Assembly: GCA_033239525.1 (NCBI GenBank)
Contig: BSYO01000022.1
Location: 8,513,947 to 8,577,946 of the forward strand
Length of the DNA: 64,000 nucleotides
Direction: 5' to 3'
Source: Nepenthes gracilis
Taxonomy: Eukaryota > Streptophyta > Magnoliopsida > Caryophyllales > Nepenthaceae
The notes beneath the pieces are model-generated. The model had not been told where the DNA came from. It ran no database searches and was given only the letters and a program-made list of their open reading frames with translations. The translations under genes were made by a program, and so were the position numbers. Every line of letters starts with the position of its first letter. Within the stretch, counting starts at the first letter, position 1. Positions 12,715 to 25,090 of this stretch are shown here, one piece after another.

Positions 12715-13161
12715 CTACTTGCCATCATTTTTCACGTCGTCGCCCTCAAAAGCGGAGGCCGGGAAGGACCTCGAAATACCGGTTGGCGTACCGAAGGTGA
12801 TCTTTCCGGAAGAAGGATCGTCTACGTATATCTCATTCACGGTCACCCAAATCAGGAGCTCCCTCGACTTGACACCAGTCAGCCGCTTCATCCGGCGGCT
12901 CTCCACGATCGCCGTGACCTCCGTGCCGTATGACACCGTCTTCCCGATCTTGGCGAAGTGGTGCTTGATGGCTGACTTCTGCTTCACCCACACGAAGCCA
13001 GTCGAGCGGTCATACCCAAACTCTACAATGTCGTTGAGGGGGAGCAGGCCCTTGGGAAGCGATATTTCTTCGAGCAACTCCCGAGATTTCTGCTTGCAGA
13101 TTTCGGCACCGTGGTATACCTGGGCTCCTTCCCGGTGGTTTTCTGTTATTTGCGACGCCAT
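12715..13161 (-). CDS. DUF538 family protein, complete, intronless
   Basis: The frame encodes 148 residues from ATG at 13,161 to TAG at 12,715. The sequence is a full-length DUF538 (Pfam PF04398) domain. Its family strings include YHGAEICKQKSRELLEEI (about residues 16-33), LPKGLLPLNDIVEFGYDRST (36-55), TGFVWVKQK, RRMKRLTGVKSRELLIWVT and ITFGTPTGISRSFPASAFE near the C-terminus. Plant DUF538 proteins are small single-domain proteins of about 130-180 residues, linked in some species to stress responses and trichome or growth phenotypes; the biochemical role is unsettled. There is no signal peptide, as in the cytosolic members of the family. The local GC content is clearly higher than its flanks. 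A 156-codon frame on the opposite strand is a shadow. It looks functional and lies between two solo LTRs. Confidence 0.95.
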   Translation of the reverse strand: MASQITENHREGAQVYHGAEICKQKSRELLEEISLPKGLLPLNDIVEFGYDRSTGFVWVKQKSAIKHHFAKIGKTVSYGTEVTAIVESRRMKRLTGVKSRELLIWVTVNEIYVDDPSSGKITFGTPTGISRSFPASAFEGDDVKNDGK

Positions 13162-13262
13162 TGCTGGTGTTGAAGGCGGTGGCTGTTAAGCAGATACGGG
13201 AGAAATTCACGGCGATTGAGCATTTGAAAGGATTGTGCCTTCTCTTTCTTCTCCGACCGAGC

Positions 13263-13270
13263 CTTAAATA
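13263..13270 (-). promoter_or_regulatory. Probable TATA box of the DUF538 gene
   Basis: On the minus strand this reads TATTTAAG, about 100 bases upstream of the ATG at 13,161, a typical distance for a plant TATA box plus a 5' UTR of about 70 bases. Confidence 0.55.
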
Positions 13271-13596
13271 AGAGAAATGAAATTTGAACGGGAGATCGCA
13301 CCTAACTCATGATATTAAAAATATATTATTATTTTAACACACACGTATATATATTAAAATTTCAAGAAGATATTATGTTGCATTCATTAATAAATCACTA
13401 AAAATAACACTTGCACTACCTTTTTATACCTATTTTATTCGAAATATATATACAAAAATAAAAAAATAGTTACTTTTAACAACTAATTTTGAAGACTATG
13501 GTCTAAAATAAAATCACTTAGATTCAATAAAAAAAGGGGCTCTTGGATTGCAAGTTCATGGAAAAATATAAAACAATTGAGTTATTTGATTTGGAA

Positions 13597-13601
13597 CGGA
13601 A
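13597..13601. repeat. Target-site duplication CGGAA, left copy
   Basis: Matches CGGAA at 14,157-14,161 flanking the 555-bp solo LTR. Confidence 0.88.
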
Positions 13602-14156
13602 TATTAGAAATATGTCCCACATGATATATGAATTATTGATTTATTGAATTGATTAAATAATTCTATTGGTTTATATATATAATAAATAGAAATTTTTTAA
13701 AAGATTTGCCCATTCAATACGTATCCTTTGATGTAAATGATATATTATTTTTCAATAGATATGTTCTTTAGTGAATAAATATGTCTCTTTGAGACGTACC
13801 TATTGAGCGAATGGATATCACTTCTCAACGATTATGACTATTCATGACATATCTCTTAGACGAAAGGATGAGCATTTTAGTAATTTGAAAATAATCCTCT
13901 CTCAATCTATAAAAGGATGTCATTAGCTATCATTTTAAAGATACACATGATTTGTTAAAGTTCTACGAATCATAAAGAGAAGAGGGAGAAATTATCTCAT
14001 ATTTTTTCAAAACAAGAACAATTACTGTATTGTATAAGAATTAACGCTAATGGATCCAGGAACGTTAAATTTGTCTATAATTGATTAATTAATTGAAGAA
14101 TTATAATAATGAAGATTTAGTGAATTAAAGTTATATCTCACTAAAGTTTTCTAACA
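13602..14156 (+). mobile_element. Solo LTR, probably Ty1/copia
   Basis: It starts TATTAGAAATATGTCCC and ends AGTTTTCTAACA, so the ends form a near-perfect inverted TGTTAGAAA/TTTCTAACA pair (the first G mutated to A). It is flanked by a perfect 5-bp duplication, CGGAA, at 13,597-13,601 and 14,157-14,161. A promoter-like TATAAAAG lies at 13,908-13,915, placed as expected in a 555-bp LTR with its U3 to the left. The ends resemble Angela/Tork-type copia LTRs, but no internal region exists to confirm the superfamily. Confidence 0.85.
13908..13915 (+). promoter_or_regulatory. TATA box of the copia-like solo LTR
   Basis: TATAAAAG in the middle of the LTR on the plus strand, pointing away from the DUF538 gene. 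Confidence 0.55.
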
Positions 14157-14161
14157 CGGAA
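14157..14161. repeat. Target-site duplication CGGAA, right copy
   Basis: Matches 13,597-13,601 and defines the right LTR boundary. Confidence 0.88.
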
Positions 14162-16700
14162 GAAAATCAGAAATTTGTCTAATTACCTAACATGTTGAAT
14201 GATAGAATAGCCAAATTATAGAAATACGTAACATTGAGGCACGTAATTATTCGACAAAAGATTAAATTTGTCTTTAAATTTTGATTAACAATTGCATAAA
14301 TTAAAAGATGAACGATCGCATTAAACTTACAGTTATTATCACTAATATATCGCAGAACAAATCTTGTATTCTTTTACTTCTTATTAACTATTATGATTTG
14401 TAAGATTCAAATTAAAATATTTGAAAGTCTGACCTAATCTTATTAAGATGACTATCTTAATTTCCGGTATGCATCAAAATTATTTTTAAAAAATTTTCTT
14501 TTAATTAATAATATGATAATGATCACATTATTTTCAAAATATGAATAATATGTATAATAATGAGTATGAATAATAATTTTCATTAATTAAAATCATAATA
14601 TAATAATTTGTGTAAAGTAGAATTTCTTTACATATGAACAGTTCACTTGTGATAAATTTAATAATTTTATTTTATTTTTCAGTTAAATTGAATTATAGTT
14701 ATATTTAATTAAAATTTTTTACTTACCAACTAAAAATAACTTTATCGATTAAAATTTTTATTATCAATTTGGTGCATTTAAGTATATAACTCAACTCAAT
14801 TAATGTGTTTATTAATAAAGTTTAACTGATTTTGATCAATTTAATAAAAAAATAGTTAATAAAATTCATTTTATACAAGAAAAATAAAATCAATTTATTT
14901 GAAAATAAATGTAAATTGATTGGAATTCAAATTATTTTTTTCTTCTGAGATTTGACCCAGTGAATATTAAATTTAAATTTAAATTTTAAATAGTTATTTT
15001 TATTAAAATTTTTGAATATTAAATTTAAAATTAAATAGATATTAATATTATAAAAATTAATAAGATATAAATGTTTAGAATTTTTAATTTTAAATTATAA
15101 TCATTAAATTTTAATTTGATTATCTAGTTAAAAATTAGAATTCTATTGCCTTAAAAAACATGGAATTCGACTTTCCTCTATGTGAGACTGCAGTGAATTT
15201 ACTGAAAAGACCCTGCATTTATTTGAGACAGCAGAGATTTTAACGGTTGAGAGTGGCTCCATTCTTTTAAAGTAGATATTATTTTTTTATATTTTAATTA
15301 TTTATTTTAAAAAAATAATTAAAATTAAATTATTAATTTTAATTAATTTTTTATATTTTAAAAAATAATTAAATTATCATTATTAATTTAAATATTAATA
15401 ATTTAAACTATAAAAAACATGGACTCTATCTTTTCCTCAATCCCGAGATTTTAGAACGGGATTTTGTTACTGCAAAACCGGCATGGCATGATCTGGACCA
15501 TTAATAATTATTAGAAAAAAGATCTGGACCGTTAATACTTATGAGATCTGGACCATTAAATCGTGCAATAAAAGGACGTGACTGCCTCACTGCTTGTCAG
15601 ATTGCACGTGGGACAAATTTTATTACCGTTTTAAACAGACGAAGGGAAAGTTAGACCAATCAATTTTTACAATCTAAAAATATAATTTTTAAAAAAAAAT
15701 AAATTTAATATTTTTTGATAATAATTATTTAATATTAATTAAATAATTATATTATTTTTTAAAAAATAAAAAATTTAAATTTTTAAAAAATTATAGCCTT
15801 TTAATATTAATTGAATAATTATTATTATAAAAAAATTAAATTAATATTTTTTTTAAAAGAATGAGATCTCAAATTTAGCAGTTTGCTATGTAAATTTGAT
15901 TTTACTTTTTTACCCATTAAAATTCTTCGTATTGCTATTTTAAGAAGGGTAAAACAACATTAGAAATCCCAATTATTTAGAGAATGTGAATGCTGTGTTT
16001 ATATCCAAACATACAAATTAAAAATTATTATAATTTAAATACTCACAAGAAAACTATTAAATTACCAAATCCAAAATTTTTAATTCAAAATATTTTGGTC
16101 ATCAAATCCAAAATATTCAATTATCATTAATTCAATATTACTATAATAATTTCATTTCAAGGATGATCCCACTCAAATAGATTGTATAATATACTAAGAA
16201 AGCTTGTTATTTTTTTGGGCGAGTTGACTATATAAATTCATTTATATCATTCAATCCTTTTTAGTGTAAGTTTTATCAAGAATATAGGCAGTTTTAAATC
16301 ATTTATTATCACATCATACTCATAAAAAATTATTCTAGAGTTTATGAACAATGAGTATGAGCATTATATCTTATAAAGAGACTCAAAATCTAAAATAATA
16401 CATAAGGTTTGGTTTTATTTAATGTGCTGCAATATATTTATCAAATAAAAAGTCAAACTTGATAGTATTAAGAGCTACATCTCCTCTTTCCCTCCCCTTT
16501 TTTTTTGAATCATTCATTAGTTTCTTCATATTATGGTGCTCTTTTTTCTTTTTTTTTTTATATTTTTTAATTTTTGAATTTTTTGATAGGAGCTCTTACT
16601 TTTCACTATATGTTTTTTCTTATAATTTTATCTCTTTTAGGATATTACTTGAGATAAGGTTTAACTACTTTGAGATTAATGTAAATCTAATGTCAATCTA
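14162..16700. other. Very AT-rich intergenic sequence
   Basis: About 2.5 kb of extreme AT content with no credible gene. Three copies of GATCTGGACCRTTAAT occur at 15,490, 15,521 and 15,545, and the 15.4-15.65 kb segment is less AT-rich, possibly a decayed small transposon. The T-rich 80-codon frame at 16,459-16,701 is low-complexity. Confidence 0.5.
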
Positions 16701-18759
16701 ATACACCTTAGATGGCCATCACAATAGGCTACTCTTTTGTGTTACTAGTGGCGTAGGTTTGTGTTTGATCCGTCCATTTGCCAAAAATTTCGTTGATAGA
16801 AGAAAATAGATCGAAATTTGTTTAAGTCACCACTAATAGAGTGTGTAAAATGTGTTAATTATATAACACAAGATATTAAAAGTATCTATAGATCATCCCG
16901 AGGCACATCAATTAAAGTGCCAATTTTTATAAATCACATTTTGAATGATAAACACAAAAGAGCAAATGTAATACTTACATTTTCAAATGTAAGGCATACT
17001 CACATCAATTTGCTTAAGGCATATCATTTTCAAATGATAAAATACTTACAAAAAAATTTGAATGCAAATAACACAAAAATACATAGTACTAGAATGCAAA
17101 GTAATCTAATGCATATAACCAAAAGATGAAGCCCAATCTATATGTTTGTGTGTAAATTCTACTCAATGAGCTGAACCAACCCCGACAAAGCCCTTTTTCT
17201 TTACATCCAAATCAACCTTTCTTTTTGACATTCTTGATCAAATTAGACACACCACTCTAAAAGATGAATTGGATGCACTAGTTCTTGAATTTGATTAGAT
17301 TAGGAAAAGAATTTCTAAGAATGAATCTACAATGTTGGGAAGAATATGATTACATTGGCCACATACATGACATAGGCTTAAACTTAGGTCTATAAGAAGC
17401 ATTTATTGAATTGACCTGATTGTCTAGGAAAAGAGAGTTGAGTCCTAGGTGGAATGAGTTTAGTTTAATTGTTAGAAGAATTGACTCTTAAAGAAACCTT
17501 CATGTATTGAGATGGAGTCTTTTGGGAGTGTTGCAAGGAGTAATTCTTAAATGACACATTCTGGGTCATAGAAGTGTGAGAATACGACTTCATTTTTAAA
17601 GTCATATTTCTCGCTTTTTCACTAGAAATGAAAGGTGTAGGAACTAAGACATTTTGGGATTGATATTACGTAGTGTTAAAAATATTTTGTATTGATATAT
17701 CATAATTAGATAAATAAGTGATCTGAAGGATTCTTAAGTATCAATAAAGATGAACGTTGGATTACATGCTAATTATACATAAATGTGCATTTTCCCAATT
17801 TCAATGCTTGATTTATGTTTGAGTCACACATAAGCACATTTTGTTCAATACACTCAAACTCAATGTTTGCTTGATAAGCGTATGAGCGTATCTTACCTAG
17901 AATACTAATCATTGATGTGCACTTGTTCTGCACATAATCGTATTTTATGAGAATACAAACGTTTAATGTGTGCCTAATCCGAATATGAATGCATTTTATC
18001 TAGAATATTCGTGCACATGCCCTAGGTCATGGCCATTCTTGTATGCCTTTGTACCTGATGTGCTCCCACATAGTACATTTGTTTTGAGATACTATTTTCT
18101 AAATAGTCACATGTTTTTTTACTCAATTATTAACCCTATTTATATATACCTTTTTTTTCTTCATTCATGAGATATATAGTGAGAAAAATAGTTGCAATGT
18201 TAAAGCTCTCATTTTTTAATATAAAATCAATCCTTTACTTGAGAAAACTGAATAATACTCCTGGGATAAATTATTAATGTTTTTTTACCTAAACTTTTCC
18301 TCCGTTATTTACATACTTGCTCAAACTTGTAAACCTTCACTGATACATTAGTGGCATGGATATTTGGATTCAATAGAGTATGGAGATTCACCAGTAAGAA
18401 AAGTAAGTTCGATAAGAAAATTGAAATAGTGTCCAATTTTGTTACTACAAGTAAAATTTAAGAATTCTTTGGTAAAGATTATAAGTTAAAAGTAATTGAC
18501 TAATATTTAGAGTATTTGTATTATTTAAATTATAAGTTGACTTTCATATTTAGTTGGAAAAGCTTAAAAGATATTACATGAAAACTATTGTTTATCAATA
18601 TTTTCTTTTGCCACCATAATCTATGTCCTATTTTTCTTTATGTCTTAAATTTACTTTGGTAATATAATTTTTTTTTTTTGTGGAAATCAATTTCTATTTA
18701 CATCCAATAAAGAATATAAATAATATGGATTATATATTCATACATACTTTATTTTTATT
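16701..18759. other. Intergenic sequence, unassigned
   Basis: It is moderately AT-rich with some non-random, repeat-like character near 16,720-16,900 and 17,400-17,650. I cannot match it to a family. The 103-codon frame (16,818-17,129) has AT-rich codon use and no motif, and I do not call it. Confidence 0.4.
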
Positions 18760-19560
18760 ATTTTTATAGGGTCTAAACTAGTTATATTAGGGGTCTTCTA
18801 ATCCTTTCAATTAGTATAAGAGAATTACCTTGATCCTTGACCCTATTAACTAGATACCTTCAAGTTAATCCTTATCCATTCATCTCTACTTTGATATAAG
18901 TAATCATACTTATTAGAAAGTTCAAATAAGAGTATTCTTAAAATTAATGGTTGAACAAGTGTGGGATAGTAGACAATCTGAGTAGACATCATCCAAGAGT
19001 ACAATCAATAACAAAATTAAAGTTTTATTTTTATGGACTAAGGAAGAATTAAAAGTATGTAATTGGAATAATAAGTATTTATGTGCTATTTTTATGACCG
19101 TTTTTTAGAAAAATTTAAATGTACCTCCATGTGTAAAACCTAAAAGGAATCGTATGAAATTCTAGCAATTATCCATTGAGGCACTAAAATGATTAAGAAT
19201 TCAAAATAATAAATGCTTACTATTAAATTTGAAGAAGTTAGAATGAGAGAATATTAGTAAAGAGAGTTGTAGAAGAGAGCAATGATTTTGACAAAGTTAA
19301 AATTGATGAATTTGTTGGCTCATTAAAACTTATAAATAAATATTGACCTCAATTAAAGAAAAAATAAATTTATCATTTTAAAATTCATTAAAGATGAAAT
19401 AGATAGTGGATCTGATGAAGAATTAGTAGAGATGAAGTTTTATTTGTAAAAAAAAAAGTTATAAAAAATTTAAAGAAGGATAATAGAACTTTTAATAAAT
19501 AAAAAGAAAACTCTAACCTCAAAGAAATGGCATTCTTCAATTAAAGGTTAATAAAATATT
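18760..19560 (+). pseudogene. Possible decayed retrotransposon 5' region
   Basis: Around 18,815-18,830 there is a TAGTATAAGAGA string that resembles a mutated copia primer-binding site. From about 19,040 there are short frames reading ELKVCNWNNKYLCAIF and VKIDEFVGSLK that recall copia gag (UBN2-type). These are weak resemblances broken by many stops, and the assignment is tentative. Confidence 0.3.
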
Positions 19561-19599
19561 ATAATGGCCTTGATATAAAATTACTCTATATATTAATAT

Positions 19600-20185
19600 C
19601 ATATCTACAAATAAGTGGTCATATAAAAGTGATAAATCAAATGATAATCAGTAGGTTAAATGCCAAATTAGATAAAGTTGGAAGTATTTGGGTAGACAAA
19701 CCACCATCTGTATTATGGGCTTATGAATGAACCCAAGAAAAGTCACTTAGGAGACAATATTCAGTCTATTTTATAACAAAAGTGGTAATCCCAACAAAGT
19801 TAGGGCTTTCAAGTTACTCGATAGAAAATTTTACCTTGGGTCAAAATTTTTAACTTCTGAGTAAAATTTAGATCTTTTAAAAAAAGTTACAGACGTGGAA
19901 TGCATTCATGCAATAGCTTATTAACAAATAATCACTCAATATTACAAAAAGATGGTGAATGCATGGACTTTTGTGATTAGTGATTTCATATTAAGGAATA
20001 TTAAAGTCACCGCAAAGTTTACACATCGGAATAAACTATACCTAGTTTGGGAAGGATCATTTATAGTATTTATAATACTCTGTAATGGGATGTAAAAATT
20101 ATGTACCTAAAACGAAAAACTAGTCCCTCAACCTGAAAACGTCATTCACTATAAAAGGTATTATCAACAAAGAAGCTAGCTTATA
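19600..20185 (+). pseudogene. Tat-like Ty3/gypsy integrase C-terminal half
   Basis: In shifting plus-strand frames it reads SGHIKVINQMII, LNAKLDKVGSIWVDKPPSVL, WAYE, VVIPTKLGLSSYSIENFT, then MVNAWTFVISDFILRNIKVT, KFTHRNKLYLVWEGSFIV and NEKLVPQPENVIHYKRYY. This follows element by element the end of Tat-lineage pol (core end, then the C-terminal domain ending HLKRYY). The catalytic Glu position (GQ-V-E in relatives) reads K. Stops and frameshifts show it is dead. The antisense ORF remnant at 24.2-24.5 kb lies downstream, as expected for a Tat element. Confidence 0.75.
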
Positions 20186-21200
20186 AATATATCATTATGG
20201 CCTACCACTAACTTTGGAATGCATGTGTATTGTAAATTATTCTTTCATGCTATTAATAATATAATTTCAATGCAACATTTGTCTATTTGCATGCATGTGT
20301 GTTATCAATATAGATACAACTAACACTGAATTAAACAATTAGTTTAAACAAACCTTATCTCTAAACTGCACTGATTTATGGGAATGGTTACACGATGTGG
20401 GTTAAATAGAACATGCGGCTTCAAGTATGGTGACACACCAAAATTCCAAAAGACTCAAGGTTGAGAACTAATTGTTCAAAATCCTTAAAAGGTCAAATGA
20501 TAGATTGGATAAAATCAATTGAAACTTGATTAATAATGGTTATCTAATTTATTAAACCTTAAGGATGCTACATTCGTATAAGTATCAAAACTCCATTTTA
20601 CAGGATATACACAATCAATCAAACAGTCGAGGACAAGGGTCCTACTCCAATTGGCGACGATAGTCAAAGGACTTAGTTTGGAATAACATTGACCTTCTTA
20701 TGGTCAACCATTTGAGAATATATGCTAGAAGGCTAAATTGCTTGATAAAGATTGATTTAAAATGCAATAAATACTTAAAAATTGAAAGGCTTGAAAGATA
20801 TGTAGATATACATATTAGAGATCTATTTACATCATGCAAAAACTACCACATGGGTTTATGAGATTTAAGGACCAAAAATAAATCAGCAACTCTATAACTG
20901 GTGTTAGGATCCTAAAGCTTGAGAGCTTGGTTGCTCTTTGAAAATTCTAACCTTAACAATCGAAGAAACTATAAAATTTCTAATATTCTAAAATTTCTAA
21001 TATTCAAACAACTAATTGGAGCTAATAAAGAGACTATCCTCTTGCAAAGATTGATTCCCTCATTGAATCAAGAGTCAAGTGGAGAGCCAATTTTTTTAGG
21101 TTGGATACTCCTTCTTAGTAACTCTTCAAGTCTTATACATTCAAATTTTAGCCCATCTATGGTCCATGATCCCCAGCCACTATAGTATTTTTATCGCTTA
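20186..21200. other. Spacer downstream of the integrase remnant
   Basis: AT-rich sequence with short frames on both strands (20,642-20,839 minus; 20,919-21,185 plus) and no recognised motif. It corresponds to the region between pol and the antisense ORF in a Tat-like element. Confidence 0.4.
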
Positions 21201-21209
21201 ACTTGAAAT

Positions 21210-24190
21210 TATTTATTATTCTTTTGAAAGAATTAAATATTATCTTTAATGATATTTTGGTAACTTAGTCCGCCCGAAATAAGACCTACTATTACTCCTC
21301 TACTTTTTTTAAAATATAAGAAATTATATATATATAATAACTAAGAGACGGGGAGATGGATTTTCAAAGAGTGATGCCTAACCTTGGCAACCAAGGCAGC
21401 GCACTCTAAACACTAAAGGTCGAGCAATCAAGAGAGCTAAGAGGAAGTCAAGGAGAAGAGAGAGATAGAGATCAAGGCTTAATCTTAATTTTGAGCTAAT
21501 TAAAGAAGTGATATAGAACCTGTACACAAATATTTTTTTGTTCTTTTTGATTTTCGCTCGATCCCCATCGGGTTTTTATTTCAGTAAAAATGTTAAATTT
21601 TGTGGAACCCACAATTTAAATGCAAATAAATGGTCTTTGAATTTAAAGACTTAGAACCTACCTCTTGAGTCGGACCCGACCTCGTTTAACCAATTATTTT
21701 GAGGTCCATACATGAATTGACTTTAGAATATTATTATCCATACCATGAACATGTTAATTTATCGATTGGATGTTTAAATTTGTACATATCCACTGTTCAT
21801 CATGCGGACACTGTTCATTTGAGCCATCTTGGTAATTTTGTATGATTTTATTTTGTTTCATTGACATTTAATTTATGTATAATTGTATATATTTAATTAT
21901 ATATTTTAAAAAATATTATTATTAATCATTTGTGAAAGATTATTCGTCCGAAAGTTCTAGAGTTATATTTGACTCCCGGTGGTAAGAGTTCTATTTCTTC
22001 CATACTTTATGATATTCATACATATAATTTAAGTCATGTAAAAATTTATACTCATAAGAAATATGAAGGTTATAAAAGTGCCATAATTTGTTACGTTAGT
22101 TCATTCTCAGGTGTTAAAAAGAAATTAGAGATTTTCCTAAAAGAATAAGAACCATGAAATCATGATTATGAATTTATATTTTAGAGGGTAGTATCCCCTA
22201 ACATGCCATTGATATTATAGTAGATGCTCAAGAATTATTCTAACTATATATTATAACAGGTGATATTTCTTAAAATACTTTGGCTAGGCTATGGGGGCAT
22301 ATGTGATAAGGCCCTATCAAAAGAGATTATATATAAATAGACTGCCTCTGGGTCTTGAATAGGAGGCGACGATTTTAGAATGTGTAGAAACAAATATATT
22401 TCATCACCTCCCGCACCTTTTCCTCAAGACTTCATCAATAATTTTGAAATTATCATCATTTACATTCCAAATGAAGAAAGATAAATGGTAAAGTAGTTGT
22501 CTAAACATTGGGTCAGATGAATATTAACCCATAGGAGGCAGACTTTATTTCGAGAATGCCCTTCCTCCTTTGATTATATTGTATTTGTTGAATATTTGGC
22601 TCACAATGACTTTCTTCCTTCTAGATGACAATATACCAATTGATAGAATCCAAGGTAGTTTAGATGGAAGAACCTTTGGGATTATTTTATGAACTTGATA
22701 TTAGATTGTTTTTTGTATTAAATGATTATAAGATCTAGTGATGATGATGATGTATATGCTATAGATTTTGCATATCTGAATAAAGTGTTTTTGCAAGATT
22801 TTATGTTAATTGTGGATACCTAGTAGATCTTATCCGTTTGATAAAACCCAATTATGATGTGGCAACATTTGATGAAGAAGAATTTGTTTTATGTGGTTGT
22901 TGTATAGAGTTTGGATTTTTGTATGACTTATTTTGAATTCTATTTTCGATTAAAAATACGAATCAAAGAACTATTCTTAAAATAATTGACTTGGTCTTTA
23001 ATGATGGTAACTTAGTTCACATAATTATAAACCTATGTATCCACTCTACCACTTTTTTCTCAAGATAGGAAGATGGATTTTCAAATTTTGATGCCCTAAC
23101 CTCAGCAACCATAATTCTAAACTCTAAATCCCAGATCATAGAAGGATCAATCTGTTAACGAGACAGGCAATTAATCTTCATATTTTGACTATATGGCCTG
23201 CTCTTTATCCCTTGTACTAGGTTTTTCGATTGCAAAAAAGTTAAATTAGAAATTTAAATGCAAATAAATGGCTTGAATTAAAGATTTAGAGGCTACCTCT
23301 TGAGTCAAATATTTATGCATATTCTTGATCTAGGTTTGACAAGATTTGGTAATTTCGTCTCTAGGAAAGGAGAGGTAGCACTCTACTATACAAAGGAAGC
23401 TTAAAATGTGGGGCTCCATGCAGAGCTTTAAAACCCATGTAGCTTGGAGATGATAGAAATGAATGAATATCAAACTTTCTAGTGGTATCTATATTATTTT
23501 TTGGTTTGAAAGACGCAAATCGAGTTATAAAAGTCCCAAGTAATGGTTCAATAGGTGTTAAAAAGTCAGGATGATGGATGTTACAAGAGTATGAAAGGGC
23601 AATCCTCAAGGAATAATGAAAAGATTTTTGCTCCTCACTTAAACGGATAATGGAGACACCTTCTTCAAAATTCCAAAGGGGCATTTTCTCTAAAGATTTG
23701 CAAAGAGGGAATTCTCAACAATTGATGTGTAACTAGACCTAGCTCTATCATCAGCCATGTATTCATCGAAGACTTCATCAATAATTTTTTAAACCTCAAC
23801 ATCATTCGAATGACGAGCTGGTAAAGTTGTTGTCTAAACATTGGGCTGATGAATATCCACCTTATGAGGAGAACCAATGAGAATGCCCTTCCTCTTTTTC
23901 AAAGGATGAGGAGGCATATCAACAATGACTTTCCCTCCAATGACAGTATACCAATTGATAGTATCCAAGGTAGCTTAGAAAAAAATTTTTTTATGCAACT
24001 TGATTTTTATTAAATCAATCAAGATCTTGGTGGCCGTGCTCACAAACAAAAGAAAGATTTAACTTACATCTAAAGATAAAAAATCTATGGTTGAAAACCT
24101 TTAAGAAGAATCTAATTCCAATTCTTTGAGTTTGGATTTTCGTAACTTATTTATAATTCCTTTCTTAGAATCAAAGAAATTTAATAACTT
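21210..24190. repeat. Decayed tandem duplication, about 1.2-1.7 kb unit
   Basis: Block 1 (about 21,210-22,975) and block 2 (about 22,976-24,190) share, in the same order, GATGGATTTTCAAA (21,356 and 23,071), a TACCTCTTGAGTC segment, ACTTCATCAATAATTTT (near 22,430 and 23,770), TGTCTAAACATTGGG, CCAATTGATAGWATCCAAGG and GAGTTTGGATTTT (22,910 and 24,128). The offset varies from about 1.2 to 1.7 kb, so indels have accumulated. It lies between a Tat-like pol end and an antisense ORF, so it is probably antisense-gene and 3' region sequence of that element. Confidence 0.6.
23361..23877 (-). pseudogene. Antisense ORF remnant, downstream part
   Basis: Two overlapping minus-strand frames (107 and 70 codons) lie downstream of the recognisable Transposase_28-like domain at 24,249-24,503. 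They carry no motif I can name. Their position suggests the more variable C-terminal part of the same antisense gene, but this is inference. Confidence 0.3.
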
Positions 24191-24248
24191 TCTTGGTTAA
24201 AGCAAAAAATAAATTTCATCATTCGGGTATCTAGATTAAGATCCAATG

Positions 24249-24503
24249 CTAAAAAAGGACATATAAAGTTATAATATATCTAATAATATTAAGATGGAGA
24301 TAGATGATGGGAATTTTTAGAACTTCTATTATTTGTATGAATTTCCTTGCTAAAGGAATCCAAAAGTTGTCCTTATAATAGGATTCATACATAGTAATGA
24401 AGCCATCTCTTGGAGAGTATATCCTCTCTTCAGACGAAAGGATTTGAAAAGGACTAGTAGGAGGAATATTATACTTACTATAAATGTTTAGTATATCCTC
24501 CAT
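24249..24503 (-). pseudogene. Transposase_28-like antisense ORF, N-terminal domain
   Basis: The minus strand gives 84 residues with YNIPPTSPFQIL, RIYSPRDGFITMYESYYKDN, WIPLARKFIQIIEVLKIPI and YLHLNIIRYIITLYVLF. This is the layout of the plant 'putative gypsy type transposon' domain (Pfam PF04195): xSPxDGxxxxYExxxxxGxxxPL, then LGLxxxQLxPNxxRxI. It lies about 4 kb past a Tat-like integrase end and on the opposite strand, which is the antisense-ORF arrangement of Tat elements. The start at 24,503 is the first ATG and nothing upstream looks coding. It is truncated and part of a decayed element. Confidence 0.65.
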
Positions 24504-24962
24504 AGTTTACTTTTCTGTAGTTTGACAAGAAGTAACTTTGCACAGCGATGAGAGATTGAAAATTAGTTGATTAAAGAAATTAAAATTCAGTTCTTTGATG
24601 CAAAGTGAAAAAAAGCACAGTTAGGGTTTAAAAATAAGGATAATGGATGTTATAATCTGAAGGTTAGCCAAAATTGGAAATAAGGTGTTTAAATAGTAAC
24701 ACTAACCCAAATGATGCCTTGCATTCCCAACAAATGACTAGATAGTGACACGCCTTACTATGAATTTACAAACCAAAATGTTGCATATTGAAATGTTTTT
24801 AAAATGGTGTAATTTACAAACCACCTATTGTGGCATTAAATATGCTGTTAATGGGGTTGCTTTCGTTAAGCAAATTTTCAAGATTATACTCTGGAGGTTC
24901 AACTAGCCTAAAAAAAATTCTAGTTGACTTTTATAATTCAAAATTTTAAATATTCAATAAAA

Positions 24963-25090
24963 AGTCTTGGTTTGTTAGAAAGTCAAGTTATCAGAAGGCT
25001 AAGTTGTTAGAAATTTGAATTGTCGGAAAGCTAATCTGTCAGAAATCTGAATTACTAGAAATCAAAACCGTCAGAAAGTCATACGGTCAA
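24963..25090. repeat. Short degenerate minisatellite
   Basis: Roughly seven units of 17-19 bases with core GTCAGAAAGYTAA/TTAGAAATYTGAATT. The units differ by substitutions. Confidence 0.6.

Noticed and set aside
12719..13189. 156-codon plus-strand frame over the DUF538 gene
   Set aside because: It is the antisense shadow of a clear DUF538 coding sequence and has no family resemblance of its own.
16818..17129. 103-codon frame in AT-rich DNA
   Set aside because: Composition follows the AT-rich background and no domain or conserved pattern is visible.
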